From Effusibacillus dendaii (GTDB taxonomy: Bacteria > Bacillota > Bacilli > Tumebacillales > Effusibacillaceae), in the NCBI RefSeq assembly GCF_015097055.1, contig NZ_AP023366.1, forward strand, positions 248,001 through 312,000: a stretch of 64,000 nucleotides of DNA. The letters are read 5' to 3'. How positions within the stretch are numbered: position 1 is the first letter of the stretch; the number at the start of each line of letters is the position of its first letter. The translations under genes were made by a program, and so were the position numbers. Shown here piece after piece: positions 39,884 through 48,257 of the stretch. Below the pieces are notes generated by a model that worked only from the letters and a program-made list of their open reading frames with translations, had not been told where the DNA came from and ran no database searches.

Positions 39884-40810
39884 ATGAAGCTTTTTTCCTT
39901 AACCGTTTCCACGATCCTGGCTGCTGCTGTATGCACCTCGGTACCGCTAAAAGAGCCCGCTTACGCTTTCCAAACGGCAGAAGCACTGACTTATAATCAA
40001 TTGAAAGAAATCGCAACCCAAAAGAAACTTTTACCGGTAAATGCAAAAATCAGCCGCGCGGGGAAAGCGAATGTGATTCCGGAACTGAATGGGCTCGAAA
40101 TCGATGTAGAAGAGACGTGGAACCGCTTGCAGCAAAATTCCGGATACCCGATTCCCTATGCATACAAACAGATTCCTCCGCAAATAACCATCAAAGATTT
40201 GCCACTTCTCCCCATTTACCAAGGAAACTCGGCTAAAAAAGAAATGGCTCTGATGATCAACGTGGCGTGGGGCACCGAATACATACCAGCCATCCTTGAG
40301 GAATTAAAACGTCATGCGGCAAAAGCCACATTTTTCTTGGACGGTTCCTGGCTTTTAAAAAATCCGGACGTTGCTCGCCAGATTGTAACCGCCGGACACG
40401 AAATCGGCAATCATGCATTCTCGCATCCGGATATGGCACGTTTATCGGCTGCCAGGCAGCTTGAACAGATTGAAAAAACGCAAACGGCGATTAAAAATAC
40501 GCTTGCTGTTTCAAGCAAATGGTTTGCTCCTCCGAGCGGTTCCTACAATGACGAAACGGTACGTTTGGCCAAACAAAGTGGTATGACAACCGTGCTTTGG
40601 ACTTTGGACACAGTCGATTGGCGGCGGCCGCCATCCCAGCAAATTATCAACCGAATTGTTCCGAAAGCGGTGAACGGGGCCATGGTATTAATGCATCCGA
40701 CAGCTCCAACAGCAGAGGCGTTGAAAACAATGATTCCCGCTTTGCAGCAGAAAGGATTTCGATTGGTAACAGTCAGCGACTTATTGTCACCTGTAAGGCA
40801 GCCGGAATAA
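39884..40810 (+). CDS. Polysaccharide deacetylase-family protein, YlxY-like
   Basis: 308 residues. Signal peptide at the N-terminus (hydrophobic core LTVSTILAAAVC, cleavage near AYA-F), so exported. NodB-homology domain from about residue 120: motif 2 IGNHAFSHPDM has both metal His residues, and APPSGSYND and VLMHP are conserved. The first motif, normally TFDD, is INVAWG, so the catalytic/metal Asp is missing, as I recall for YlxY of B. subtilis. It may bind glycan without deacetylating it. Position between pnp and mlpA is that of ylxY. Confidence 0.9.
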   Translation: MKLFSLTVSTILAAAVCTSVPLKEPAYAFQTAEALTYNQLKEIATQKKLLPVNAKISRAGKANVIPELNGLEIDVEETWNRLQQNSGYPIPYAYKQIPPQITIKDLPLLPIYQGNSAKKEMALMINVAWGTEYIPAILEELKRHAAKATFFLDGSWLLKNPDVARQIVTAGHEIGNHAFSHPDMARLSAARQLEQIEKTQTAIKNTLAVSSKWFAPPSGSYNDETVRLAKQSGMTTVLWTLDTVDWRRPPSQQIINRIVPKAVNGAMVLMHPTAPTAEALKTMIPALQQKGFRLVTVSDLLSPVRQPE

Positions 40811-40965
40811 TTATATTGTAGGATGTACCTTTCCTCTGCTATATTTGTGTGGAGGCAAGGATGGCATGAACCTGCAGCCGGGTAACCGGTTGGCTCTTGG
40901 CACCAAAGATACAAAGTCGTACTATGGCGCGCCGCAGGCGCCGAGTCACGCTGAGGAGGATAGGT

Positions 40966-42204
40966 TTGTTCTATAAACGGACTTTGACAAACGGAATGAG
41001 ATTGGTAGTAGAAGAGATTCCTTCTGTGCGTTCCGTCTCGCTCGGGGTATGGATTCACACCGGTTCACGGGACGAAAGCCAATCGACGAATGGGATCTCT
41101 CATTTTCTCGAACATATGATGTTTAAGGGGACGGAAAAACGCTCCGCCCGTCAAATCGCCGAACTGTTCGACGGAATCGGCGGTCATGTAAATGCGTTCA
41201 CATCCAAGGAATACACCTGTTATTACGCAAAAGTATTGGACGAACATTTTTCCATCGCGTTGGAAACGATTGCGGATATGTTGCTGAATTCGAAGTTTGA
41301 TTCGGAGGAACTGGCAAAAGAACGCAAGGTAATCATTGAGGAAATCAAGATGTATGAAGACACGCCAGACGATCAGGTGCATGATTTGATGGCAGCGACG
41401 ATTTATCCCGATCATACACTAGGATACACGATTCTCGGACCGGAAGCCAATCTGTTGTCTTTTACGAGAGACGATATTGTCAACTACGTGAAAGCCCGTT
41501 ACACGCCGGACAACATGGTGTTGGCAGTGGCTGGCAATGTACAAATTGATGAAGTGCATCAGGCGGCGGAACAGTTTTTCTCGGGTCTATCCGGAAAATG
41601 TCAACAAATCGACCATCGGCCGCCCGTGTTTCATGCAAATCGGCAGGTTCGACAAAAAGCAACCGAACAGGCGCATATCTGCCTGTCCACAACCGGCTTT
41701 GCGTTTGACGCTCCGGAAGTATATCCGTTAATTTTATTGAACAATATTGTGGGAGGCAGCTCCAGTTCACGATTGTTTCAGGAAATCCGGGAAGAACGGG
41801 GAATGGCGTATTCCGTATACAGCTACTACGCCTCCTACCGGGATGGCGGAACATTTGGCGTATATGCCGGTACGTCTCCCGATCAGGCGCAACAGGTTGT
41901 CGATCTCACCTATCAAATCCTTGCGGCTGTTGCGGACAAAGGTGTGACAGAGGAAGAACTTCGCAAAGCGAAAGAACAGGTAAAAGGATCCCTGATGCTT
42001 TCCCTGGAAAGCACAGTCTCTCGAATGAACCGTGTCGGCAAAAATGAACTGTTGCTGAATAAACAGGTTACGCTGGATGAGACAATCAACCGGATCAACG
42101 AGGTATCTATTGATCGGCTCAAGCAAATTGCCGGGCAAATTTGCGGCGGGCCTTGGGCGATGGCGGCGATTGGCCCGTTTAACGAATTGAATCTGCCCGA
42201 GTAA
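40966..42204 (+). CDS. mlpA: M16-family zinc protease (MlpA/YmxG)
   Basis: 412 residues from the TTG at 40966 with GAGGAGG upstream; a longer frame from 40897 adds a basic tract not found in the family. The inverted zinc motif HFLEH is at residues 46-50 (GISHFLEHMMFKGT), followed by KEYTCYYAKVLDEH and IEEIKMYEDTPDDQVHD. The second half is the inactive M16 domain (SRLFQEIREERGMAYSVYSYYAS by parts). In B. subtilis MlpA affects protease gene expression. The upstream gap has GC-rich hairpins (e.g. GCCGG-GTAA-CCGGT). Confidence 0.95.
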   Translation: MFYKRTLTNGMRLVVEEIPSVRSVSLGVWIHTGSRDESQSTNGISHFLEHMMFKGTEKRSARQIAELFDGIGGHVNAFTSKEYTCYYAKVLDEHFSIALETIADMLLNSKFDSEELAKERKVIIEEIKMYEDTPDDQVHDLMAATIYPDHTLGYTILGPEANLLSFTRDDIVNYVKARYTPDNMVLAVAGNVQIDEVHQAAEQFFSGLSGKCQQIDHRPPVFHANRQVRQKATEQAHICLSTTGFAFDAPEVYPLILLNNIVGGSSSSRLFQEIREERGMAYSVYSYYASYRDGGTFGVYAGTSPDQAQQVVDLTYQILAAVADKGVTEEELRKAKEQVKGSLMLSLESTVSRMNRVGKNELLLNKQVTLDETINRINEVSIDRLKQIAGQICGGPWAMAAIGPFNELNLPE

Positions 42205-42242
42205 GCAATCGACTAAGGTGTTCCCGATTTTGAGGTGTTCGT

Positions 42243-42707
42243 ATGTCAGAAAACCGTATCACTCTCTCCATCAAAAAAATGTCTCCGCTCATCGGCGAAA
42301 CGGTTCCAGTTCCGTTTTACGCCACTGCTGGGGCGGCAGGAATGGATTTGGCCGCATGCATTGAGGAGCCAGTTACAATTCCAGCAAAGGGGAGACGAAA
42401 AATCCCGACCGGAATTGCGATCGAACTTCCTTCTCCGCAGTTTGTGGGGCTCGTTTTTCCGCGCAGCGGAATTTCAACCAAACACGGCATTAATCTGGCC
42501 AACTCTGTGGGGGTAATCGACAGCGATTACAGGGGAGAAATCCAATGTGTACTGGTCAACCAGGAAGATACAGATTATACCATTCAACCGGGCGAACGGA
42601 TTGCCCAACTGGTACTGATGCCTGTTGTACAGGCTGATGTGCAGATTGTTGAGGAATTAAATCCAACAGATCGCGGCAGTTCCGGTTTTGGTTCTACAGG
42701 AAGCTGA
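42243..42707 (+). CDS. dut: Deoxyuridine 5'-triphosphate nucleotidohydrolase (dUTPase)
   Basis: 154 residues, trimeric type. The five family motifs are visible: AGMDLAA; PRSGIS; GVIDSDYRGEI; ERIAQLV; and the C-terminal RGSSGFGSTG that closes over the active site. It removes dUTP to prevent uracil incorporation into DNA. It sits between mlpA and ymxH, where B. subtilis 168 has no dut. A terminator follows. Confidence 0.96.
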   Translation: MSENRITLSIKKMSPLIGETVPVPFYATAGAAGMDLAACIEEPVTIPAKGRRKIPTGIAIELPSPQFVGLVFPRSGISTKHGINLANSVGVIDSDYRGEIQCVLVNQEDTDYTIQPGERIAQLVLMPVVQADVQIVEELNPTDRGSSGFGSTGS

Positions 42708-42711
42708 TACG

Positions 42712-42773
42712 AAAAAGGCTTCCTCTATTAGACGCAGGTTCTGAATGAATATGCTTCGGTAGAAGCCTTTTTT
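42712..42773 (+). terminator. Terminator after dut
   Basis: AAAAAGGCTTC (42712-42722) pairs with GAAGCCTTTTTT (42762-42773) across a 39-base loop, giving a U-rich 3' side. The long loop is unusual but the stem is perfect. Confidence 0.65.
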
Positions 42774-42838
42774 ATTGGACTTTTTAGTGCTGTCCAAACA
42801 TAGAACATACCAAAAGCCAAATGAGGGGGATTTGCGTC

Positions 42839-43096
42839 ATGCTCTTAAGCGAGCTTATGGATCGAGTTCTGGTCGACATGCAGACAGGGGAAAAAATTGG
42901 ACAATTGAACCGCGCAGATCTATCCATTGATCCACAAACCGGGAAAATCGGCGATATGTGGCTGCCGCAGGAACAGGGGATTTTACGAAAAGGGAAACGG
43001 GAAACGGACCGCCGAATCGCTTGGGATGCCATTCGAACAGTCGGCACAGACATGATTTTACTGGATCTCGGAAACACCGGAGGAGAGGGCGAATAA
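42839..43096 (+). CDS. ymxH: PRC-barrel sporulation protein, YlmC/YmxH family
   Basis: 85 residues from the ATG at 42839 (GAGGGGGA upstream); an in-frame ATG at 42821 overlaps this ribosome site. PRC-barrel features: LLSELMDRVLVDMQTGEKIG and LSIDPQTGKIGDMWLP. The family is conserved in spore formers next to dpaAB; the exact role is unknown. Confidence 0.88.
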   Translation: MLLSELMDRVLVDMQTGEKIGQLNRADLSIDPQTGKIGDMWLPQEQGILRKGKRETDRRIAWDAIRTVGTDMILLDLGNTGGEGE

Positions 43097-43155
43097 AACT
43101 CGCTCTCTCTTCATTTTGTACTGGGAACCGGCACAAGGGCAACCGGACCCCACTA

Positions 43156-43231
43156 AAGTGCTTGTCAGTTTGGTGGGTGTAACTTTGGCTTTCGCCTTCA
43201 CCAAAGGCTCGGCGTAAGCCAAGTTTTCTTT
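43156..43231 (+). repeat. Dispersed hairpin repeat, copy R1
   Basis: Begins AAGTGCTTGTCAGTTTGG and ends GGCGTAAGCCAAGTTTTCTT. Internal inverted repeat: AACTTTGGC...CGCC with GGCG...GCCAAGTT. Its first 30 bases match the copy at 52827 with few changes, and its last 13 bases are identical to those at 18527 and, inverted, 56271. It lies in the 280-base gap between ymxH and dpaA, otherwise without a gene. Confidence 0.75.
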
Positions 43232-43327
43232 GTAACCGCCTACTGGGTATTCGCATAGAATGCAGCACGTGCATCATCCGAGGCCTTGGAGCAGGTCAGG
43301 TGCGTTTTTTTACAAATCAAAATTGCC

Positions 43328-43355
43328 TTGAATTTTGAATGGTTTCGCGTACAAT
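43328..43355 (+). promoter_or_regulatory. Promoter candidate for dpaAB-asd-dapG-dapA
   Basis: TTGAAT (43328-43333) and TACAAT (43350-43355), 16 bases apart, 22 bases before the dpaA start. In B. subtilis spoVF is transcribed by mother-cell sigma-K; I see no clear sigma-K site, so this vegetative-looking promoter might mainly serve the asd-dap genes. Confidence 0.45.
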
Positions 43356-43376
43356 GAGGTGAAAGGAGTACGTATC

Positions 43377-44255
43377 ATGTTAACAGGTATCAAGATGGCG
43401 TTTCTGGGCGGGGATGCGCGAATTAATGAGGTGATTCAGCAGGCTCTGGATCTGGACGCGTCCGTATACCTGGTCGGTTTTGACAATCTGCATTTGGAAA
43501 TGCTGGATACGTTAAAAACGCAGATAACGACAGAAGTGATAAGCGATTTGGATGCCATCATCCTGCCGCTTACGGGAATGAGCGATGATTGGACGATTCA
43601 ATCCCAATATTCGGAGCAACCGATCACGCTGACAGATGAACACTTTTCTGCGCTGCCCAAGAAATGCAAAATTTTTACCGGAATTGCTCAAAAATTATTG
43701 ATCGATGTTTGCCGCAGGCATGGATTGCATCTGGTCAAGTTAATGGAATTGGACGAGGTGGCCATTTTAAACTCGATTCCTTCCGCCGAAGGAGCCATCA
43801 AGATGGCGATGGAAAATACGGATATTACATTACACGGTTCCAATACGGCCGTATTGGGGTTCGGCCGTTGTGGTGTAACCATCGCCCGCATGTGCAAAGG
43901 AATCGGCGCGAATGTCATGGTGGGGGTCCGTAAAGAAGCGGACCTTGCCCGAATATTCGAAATGGGATGCACCGCCTTTCCCTTAGTGCAGCTCCCGCAT
44001 GCGTTACAGGAGGCAGACATCGTATTTAATACGATTCCGGCTCAGGTTATTACGTCAGAAGTATTGTCCCGTATGAAAAGAAGCTGTGTGATCATTGACA
44101 TTGCCTCACGTCCCGGTGGAACCGATTTTCGGTTTGCGGAAAAAAGAGGGATAAAAGCGCTGCTTGCTCCAAGTTTGCCAGGGATCGTTGCGCCAAAAAC
44201 GGCTGGACAGATTCTCGCCAAATCGATCTTCCGACTTGTTTTGGATCACGCATAA
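43377..44255 (+). CDS. dpaA: Dipicolinate synthase subunit A (SpoVFA)
   Basis: 292 residues from the ATG at 43377 with AAAGGAG upstream. N-terminal domain IKMAFLGGDARINEVI; C-terminal NAD(P)-binding Rossmann domain with AVLGFGRCGVTIARMCKGIG and IIDIASRPGGTDF. With DpaB it oxidises dihydrodipicolinate to dipicolinic acid in the mother cell, for spore core dehydration. Clear evidence that the organism forms endospores. Confidence 0.96.
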   Translation: MLTGIKMAFLGGDARINEVIQQALDLDASVYLVGFDNLHLEMLDTLKTQITTEVISDLDAIILPLTGMSDDWTIQSQYSEQPITLTDEHFSALPKKCKIFTGIAQKLLIDVCRRHGLHLVKLMELDEVAILNSIPSAEGAIKMAMENTDITLHGSNTAVLGFGRCGVTIARMCKGIGANVMVGVRKEADLARIFEMGCTAFPLVQLPHALQEADIVFNTIPAQVITSEVLSRMKRSCVIIDIASRPGGTDFRFAEKRGIKALLAPSLPGIVAPKTAGQILAKSIFRLVLDHA

Positions 44256-44271
44256 TCCTGGAGGTAACTTT

Positions 44272-44865
44272 ATGGATCTTAAAGGAAAAACAATTGGATT
44301 TGCCATTACCGGCTCGCATTGCACCTATGACGAAGTTCGCCCGGTTATGAGAAATCTGGTGGATATGGGGGCTGTAGTGGTTCCGATCCTTTCCCATACC
44401 GTTCAAACCACGAATACCCGATTTGCCGAAGCGGATGCATGGATGACTGAAATTGAGCAGGTAACAGGGCAAAGGGCGATTAAAACGATTGTGGAAGCAG
44501 AACCGCTGGGTCCGAGCAAAAAATTGGATGCGCTGTTGATTGCTCCCTGCACCGGCAGTACCATTTCCCGTTTGGCAAATGCAATGACCGATTCTCCCGT
44601 TCTCATGGCGGCAAAATCGACGATGCGGAACGACCGGCCGGTTGTTCTTGCGATTTCCACCAATGACGGTTTGGGTCTCAACATGTCGAACATTGCAAAA
44701 TTGATGTCCGCAAAGAATATTTTTATGGTACCATTTGGTCAGGACGATCCGTTTAACAAAATGAATTCCCTTGTGGCGAAGATGGATCTTGTATATGATA
44801 CTTTAAAAGCGGCATTGGATAAGAAACAATTGCAGCCTGTTTTAATTGAGCGATACACAAAATAA
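44272..44865 (+). CDS. dpaB: Dipicolinate synthase subunit B (SpoVFB)
   Basis: 197 residues from the ATG at 44272 behind GGAGG. Flavoprotein fold (HFCD-like): KTIGFAITGSHCTYDEV, LIAPCTGSTISRLANAMTD and VLAISTNDGLG. It partners DpaA. An upstream in-frame start at 44164 lies inside dpaA and is rejected. Confidence 0.96.
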   Translation: MDLKGKTIGFAITGSHCTYDEVRPVMRNLVDMGAVVVPILSHTVQTTNTRFAEADAWMTEIEQVTGQRAIKTIVEAEPLGPSKKLDALLIAPCTGSTISRLANAMTDSPVLMAAKSTMRNDRPVVLAISTNDGLGLNMSNIAKLMSAKNIFMVPFGQDDPFNKMNSLVAKMDLVYDTLKAALDKKQLQPVLIERYTK

Positions 44866-44905
44866 GTCCGTCAGATAGAATGACAGTTGTAAGGAGTTGC
44901 TACGA

Positions 44906-45943
44906 ATGGAAAACAAAAAGCTTTATAATGTGGCAGTTGTTGGAGTAACGGGAGCCGTTGGCCAGAAAATGCTGGAGACTCTCGAACGGAGGGATTTTCC
45001 GGTAGGCGAGTTGCGCCCTTTGGCGTCAGCCCGTTCCGCTGGCCAGCAGATCACCTTTAAGGGAAAAGCTTATACCGTTCAGGAAGCGACTCCGGAAGCG
45101 TTTGAAGGTATAGATTTTGCTCTGTTTTCAGCAGGAGGTTCGATTTCGGAAAAATTGGCGCCTGCCGCTGTGGAGCGAGGGGCCGTTGTAATTGACAACA
45201 CCAGTGCATTTCGGATGCTTCCGGAGGTCCCGCTTGTCGTACCGGAAGTCAATGCGCACATGATCTCACAACATCGAGGGATTATTGCCAATCCGAATTG
45301 TTCTACCATTCAAATGGTGGTAGCGTTAAAACCGATTCACGATGCGTACGGAATTGAGCGGATTATCGTTTCCACATACCAAGCCGTTTCGGGGTCCGGT
45401 CAGGCGGCAATTGACGAACTGCGGGAACAAACCCGTGCGGTTCTGGATGGTAAGCCGGCGGAACCAAAAGTTCTTCCGGTCAAATCGTTGCCTAAACATC
45501 ATCAAATTGCATTCAATGCGATCCCGCAAATTGATGTATTTGAAGAGAACGGATTTACCAAGGAAGAAATGAAAATGGTAAACGAGACCCGTAAAATTTT
45601 CGGCACCGATGAAATTCAGGTTACTCCAACTTGCGTACGGGTGCCGGTTTTCTTCGGTCATTCCGAGTCGGTATTCATCGAGACCAAAAAACCGTTTGAC
45701 CTGGCTGAGGTGCGCTCGCTTCTGGAATCAGCGCCTGGTGTAACGGTGGTGGATGATCTGCCGGAACAGGCGTATCCGATGGCGATTGACTCGGCTGGTC
45801 ACTTTGACACCTATGTGGGACGGATTCGCCGCGATTTGTTCCATCCTCGCGGATTAAACATGTGGATTGTATCTGACAACGTGTTAAAAGGCGCTGCACT
45901 CAATGCGGTGCAAATTGCAGAACACATGGTGAGATCAAAGTAA
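44906..45943 (+). CDS. asd: Aspartate-semialdehyde dehydrogenase
   Basis: 345 residues from the ATG at 44906 (AAGGAG upstream). NADP loop VVGVTGAVGQKMLE; catalytic Cys132 in NPNCSTIQMV; GSGQAAIDEL and the His-containing VPVFFGHSESVFIET. It reduces aspartyl phosphate to the semialdehyde, precursor of lysine, DAP, threonine and methionine. It feeds dapA in the same operon. Confidence 0.97.
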   Translation: MENKKLYNVAVVGVTGAVGQKMLETLERRDFPVGELRPLASARSAGQQITFKGKAYTVQEATPEAFEGIDFALFSAGGSISEKLAPAAVERGAVVIDNTSAFRMLPEVPLVVPEVNAHMISQHRGIIANPNCSTIQMVVALKPIHDAYGIERIIVSTYQAVSGSGQAAIDELREQTRAVLDGKPAEPKVLPVKSLPKHHQIAFNAIPQIDVFEENGFTKEEMKMVNETRKIFGTDEIQVTPTCVRVPVFFGHSESVFIETKKPFDLAEVRSLLESAPGVTVVDDLPEQAYPMAIDSAGHFDTYVGRIRRDLFHPRGLNMWIVSDNVLKGAALNAVQIAEHMVRSK

Positions 45944-45959
45944 AAAGGAGTTCCGGGGG

Positions 45960-47171
45960 ATGCGCAAACTGGTACAAAAGTTCGGGGGGACTTCGGTTGC
46001 AACAAAAGAGAACCGTGAACTGGCGATTGGACATATAGCAGACGCCGTTGCGGCCGGTTTTCATGTAGTGGTTGTAGTTTCCGCAATGGGGCGCAAAGGG
46101 GAACCGTACGCCACCGATACGTTGTTGAGTCTTATTGATTCGACAGGGATAGCGAAGCGGGAACGGGACCTGCTGATGTCATGCGGGGAATTGATTTCTG
46201 CTGTCGTGTTATCTTCCGCGTTAGCGGAAAAGGGGTATGAGAACTGTGTCATGACGGGAGCCCAAGCGGGAATCAAAACCAATAATGTGTTCTCGGACGC
46301 AAAAATTATTTCGATCGACCCTGGTCGAATTCTGGATGAGCTGGATTCCGGCAAGATCGTAATTGTGACAGGGTTCCAGGGAATGACAGAAAACGGTGAT
46401 ATCACCACACTTGGCCGAGGCGGCAGCGATACGACGGCAACCGCCTTGGGGGTTGCCTTGAACGCGGAGCGGGTCGATATTTTTACCGATGTGGATGGTA
46501 TCATGACGGCCGACCCCCGTATCGTAGACAATGCAAAGAAACTGCGAACGGTTACCTATGGGGAAATCTGCAATTTGGCCTATCAAGGAGCAAAAGTCAT
46601 TCACCCTCGTGCGGTCGAAATCGCCATGCAAAAAAATATACCCGTTCGAGTGCGTTCCACTTTATCGAAAGACGAAGGAACACTGATTGTCAGTCAGACC
46701 GATTTGGACCGGTTGGAACCCCTTGCTGTGCAGGATCGTATCATTACCGGAATTACCTATACGGCTCCTGTCGCGCAAGTTCATATCACATGCCCACAAA
46801 AGGAAAAGCAACAGTTGAAGATCTTTGAAACTCTGAAGGAACAGCAAGTTTCCGTGGATTTTATCTCGGTTCGACCGGAAGATGTTACGTTTACCGTTGC
46901 GGATGCAGACCGGATGAAGGTTGAGTCAACCCTTCAGGAGCTTGGGGTTGAATATAAGCTGCTGCCTGATTGCGCAAAAGTATCAGCAGTGGGAGCTGGC
47001 ATTGCGGGAGTTCCGGGAGTGATGGCGGCCATTATGGAGGCGCTTGCGGAGGAGTCGGTGGAAGTGCTGCAATCGGCTGATTCCCATACAACCATTTGGT
47101 GTCTGGTTCGCGCAGATGATTTGGTAAAATCGGTTCGCGCTCTCCATACGAAATTTGATTTGCACTTGTAA
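45960..47171 (+). CDS. dapG: Aspartokinase (DapG type)
   Basis: 403 residues. Catalytic domain with KFGGTSVA, GRGGSDTTA and FTDVDGIMTADPRIV; C-terminal ACT domains from about residue 260 bind the inhibitor. Position in asd-dapG-dapA matches aspartokinase I of B. subtilis, which is controlled by meso-diaminopimelate; the effector is inferred. No lysine riboswitch precedes it. Confidence 0.95.
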   Translation: MRKLVQKFGGTSVATKENRELAIGHIADAVAAGFHVVVVVSAMGRKGEPYATDTLLSLIDSTGIAKRERDLLMSCGELISAVVLSSALAEKGYENCVMTGAQAGIKTNNVFSDAKIISIDPGRILDELDSGKIVIVTGFQGMTENGDITTLGRGGSDTTATALGVALNAERVDIFTDVDGIMTADPRIVDNAKKLRTVTYGEICNLAYQGAKVIHPRAVEIAMQKNIPVRVRSTLSKDEGTLIVSQTDLDRLEPLAVQDRIITGITYTAPVAQVHITCPQKEKQQLKIFETLKEQQVSVDFISVRPEDVTFTVADADRMKVESTLQELGVEYKLLPDCAKVSAVGAGIAGVPGVMAAIMEALAEESVEVLQSADSHTTIWCLVRADDLVKSVRALHTKFDLHL

Positions 47172-47206
47172 AGCAGTCTTGCAGAACAAATAGGTGGTGT
47201 GTAGAC

Positions 47207-48088
47207 TTGGATTTTGGAAGAATTGTAACAGCCATGGTAACCCCTTTTGATGAAAACCTGAAAATCGACTACAACCGTTTGCAAAAGGTGGTTGACCATC
47301 TGTTAAAAACGGGGACCGAATCGATTGTTGTGACTGGAACGACCGGTGAATCACCGACACTGTCGCACCAGGAAAAACTGGATCTGTTCAAAAAAGTGGT
47401 TGAATTTGCAAATGGGCGGGCGAAGGTGATTGCCGGAACCAGCACCAACGATACCGCAGCGTCTGTTGAGTTTTCAAAAGAGGCCGAACAGTGCGGCGTA
47501 GATGGATTGCTGTTGGTGTCTCCTTATTACAATCGGCCTTCGCAGGAAGGGCTTTATCGGCATTTTCGAGCGATAGCCGAAGCAACACCGCTTCCCAACA
47601 TCATTTACAACATTCCGGGCAGAACAGGTGTCCATGTTGATTTGGAGACCATGCTGCGTTTGGCCGAAATACCGAACGTAGTGGCGACCAAGGAATCGCC
47701 GGTCGATTTCAACCAGGTGCTTAAGCTGATGGCCAATAAACCGGAAAAATTCACCGTTTATTCTGGCGACGACAAATTGCTGCTGCCATTTCTGGCTCTT
47801 GGCGGGTACGGTATCGTGTCTGTCGCATCGCACGTAGTGGGACTTCAGATCAAAGAACTGATCGACGCTTTTTTAGCCGGGCAAACCGAACGGGCAGTCG
47901 GGCTGCATAACAAACTGATGCCGATTTTTGAAGGATTGTTCTTGCAACCAAGCCCGTCCCCGGTCAAAGCGGCATTAAACCTGATCGATGTTCCGGTTGG
48001 CGGTGTGCGCTTGCCGTTAGTCGAATCAGATGAGAAGTTTATAAGGTATTTGCGTTCGATCCTGAAACCTTTTTATCCGAATTTGTAA
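47207..48088 (+). CDS. dapA: 4-hydroxy-tetrahydrodipicolinate synthase
   Basis: 293 residues from a TTG start with AGGTGGTG upstream. TIM barrel: VVTGTTGESPTL (phosphate/Thr-Thr dyad), YNIPGRTGV, and Schiff-base Lys162 in ATKESP. It condenses pyruvate with aspartate semialdehyde. The product is drawn both to lysine/peptidoglycan and, through DpaAB upstream, to dipicolinate. Confidence 0.97.
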   Translation: MDFGRIVTAMVTPFDENLKIDYNRLQKVVDHLLKTGTESIVVTGTTGESPTLSHQEKLDLFKKVVEFANGRAKVIAGTSTNDTAASVEFSKEAEQCGVDGLLLVSPYYNRPSQEGLYRHFRAIAEATPLPNIIYNIPGRTGVHVDLETMLRLAEIPNVVATKESPVDFNQVLKLMANKPEKFTVYSGDDKLLLPFLALGGYGIVSVASHVVGLQIKELIDAFLAGQTERAVGLHNKLMPIFEGLFLQPSPSPVKAALNLIDVPVGGVRLPLVESDEKFIRYLRSILKPFYPNL

Positions 48089-48112
48089 AAAGGCCCGAAA
48101 GGGCTTTTTTTT
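48087..48112 (+). terminator. Intrinsic terminator after dapA
   Basis: AAGGCCC-GAAA-GGGCTT hairpin (one bulged G) with a GAAA tetraloop and six or more T. It ends the dpa-asd-dap operon. Confidence 0.85.
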
Positions 48113-48136
48113 GTATATACTAATGCGGAAGGAACC

Positions 48137-48166
48137 TTGTTTCGAATGTCGGGGTTCATGTATAAT
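48137..48166 (+). promoter_or_regulatory. Sigma-A-type promoter for rnj
   Basis: TTGTTT (48137-48142) and a perfect TATAAT (48161-48166), 18-base spacer, with a leader of about 85 bases to rnj. Confidence 0.7.
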
Positions 48167-48257
48167 GTTTGCAAGTGACTGGTGCGGGTTATCGTGAACA
48201 CGAACTGGGGCGATCATTGAGGAATTGGACGCAGAATCGAACATGGAGGTGCAGTTT

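Noticed and set aside
39576-39887. ORFs on both strands within the palindrome (74-103 codons)
   Set aside because: They mirror each other because of the inverted symmetry, lack ribosome sites and have low-complexity ends; the palindrome explains them.
43097-43376. Lysine riboswitch for the dpa-asd-dap operon
   Set aside because: The gap holds repeat R1 and a promoter; no L-box sequence blocks are visible.
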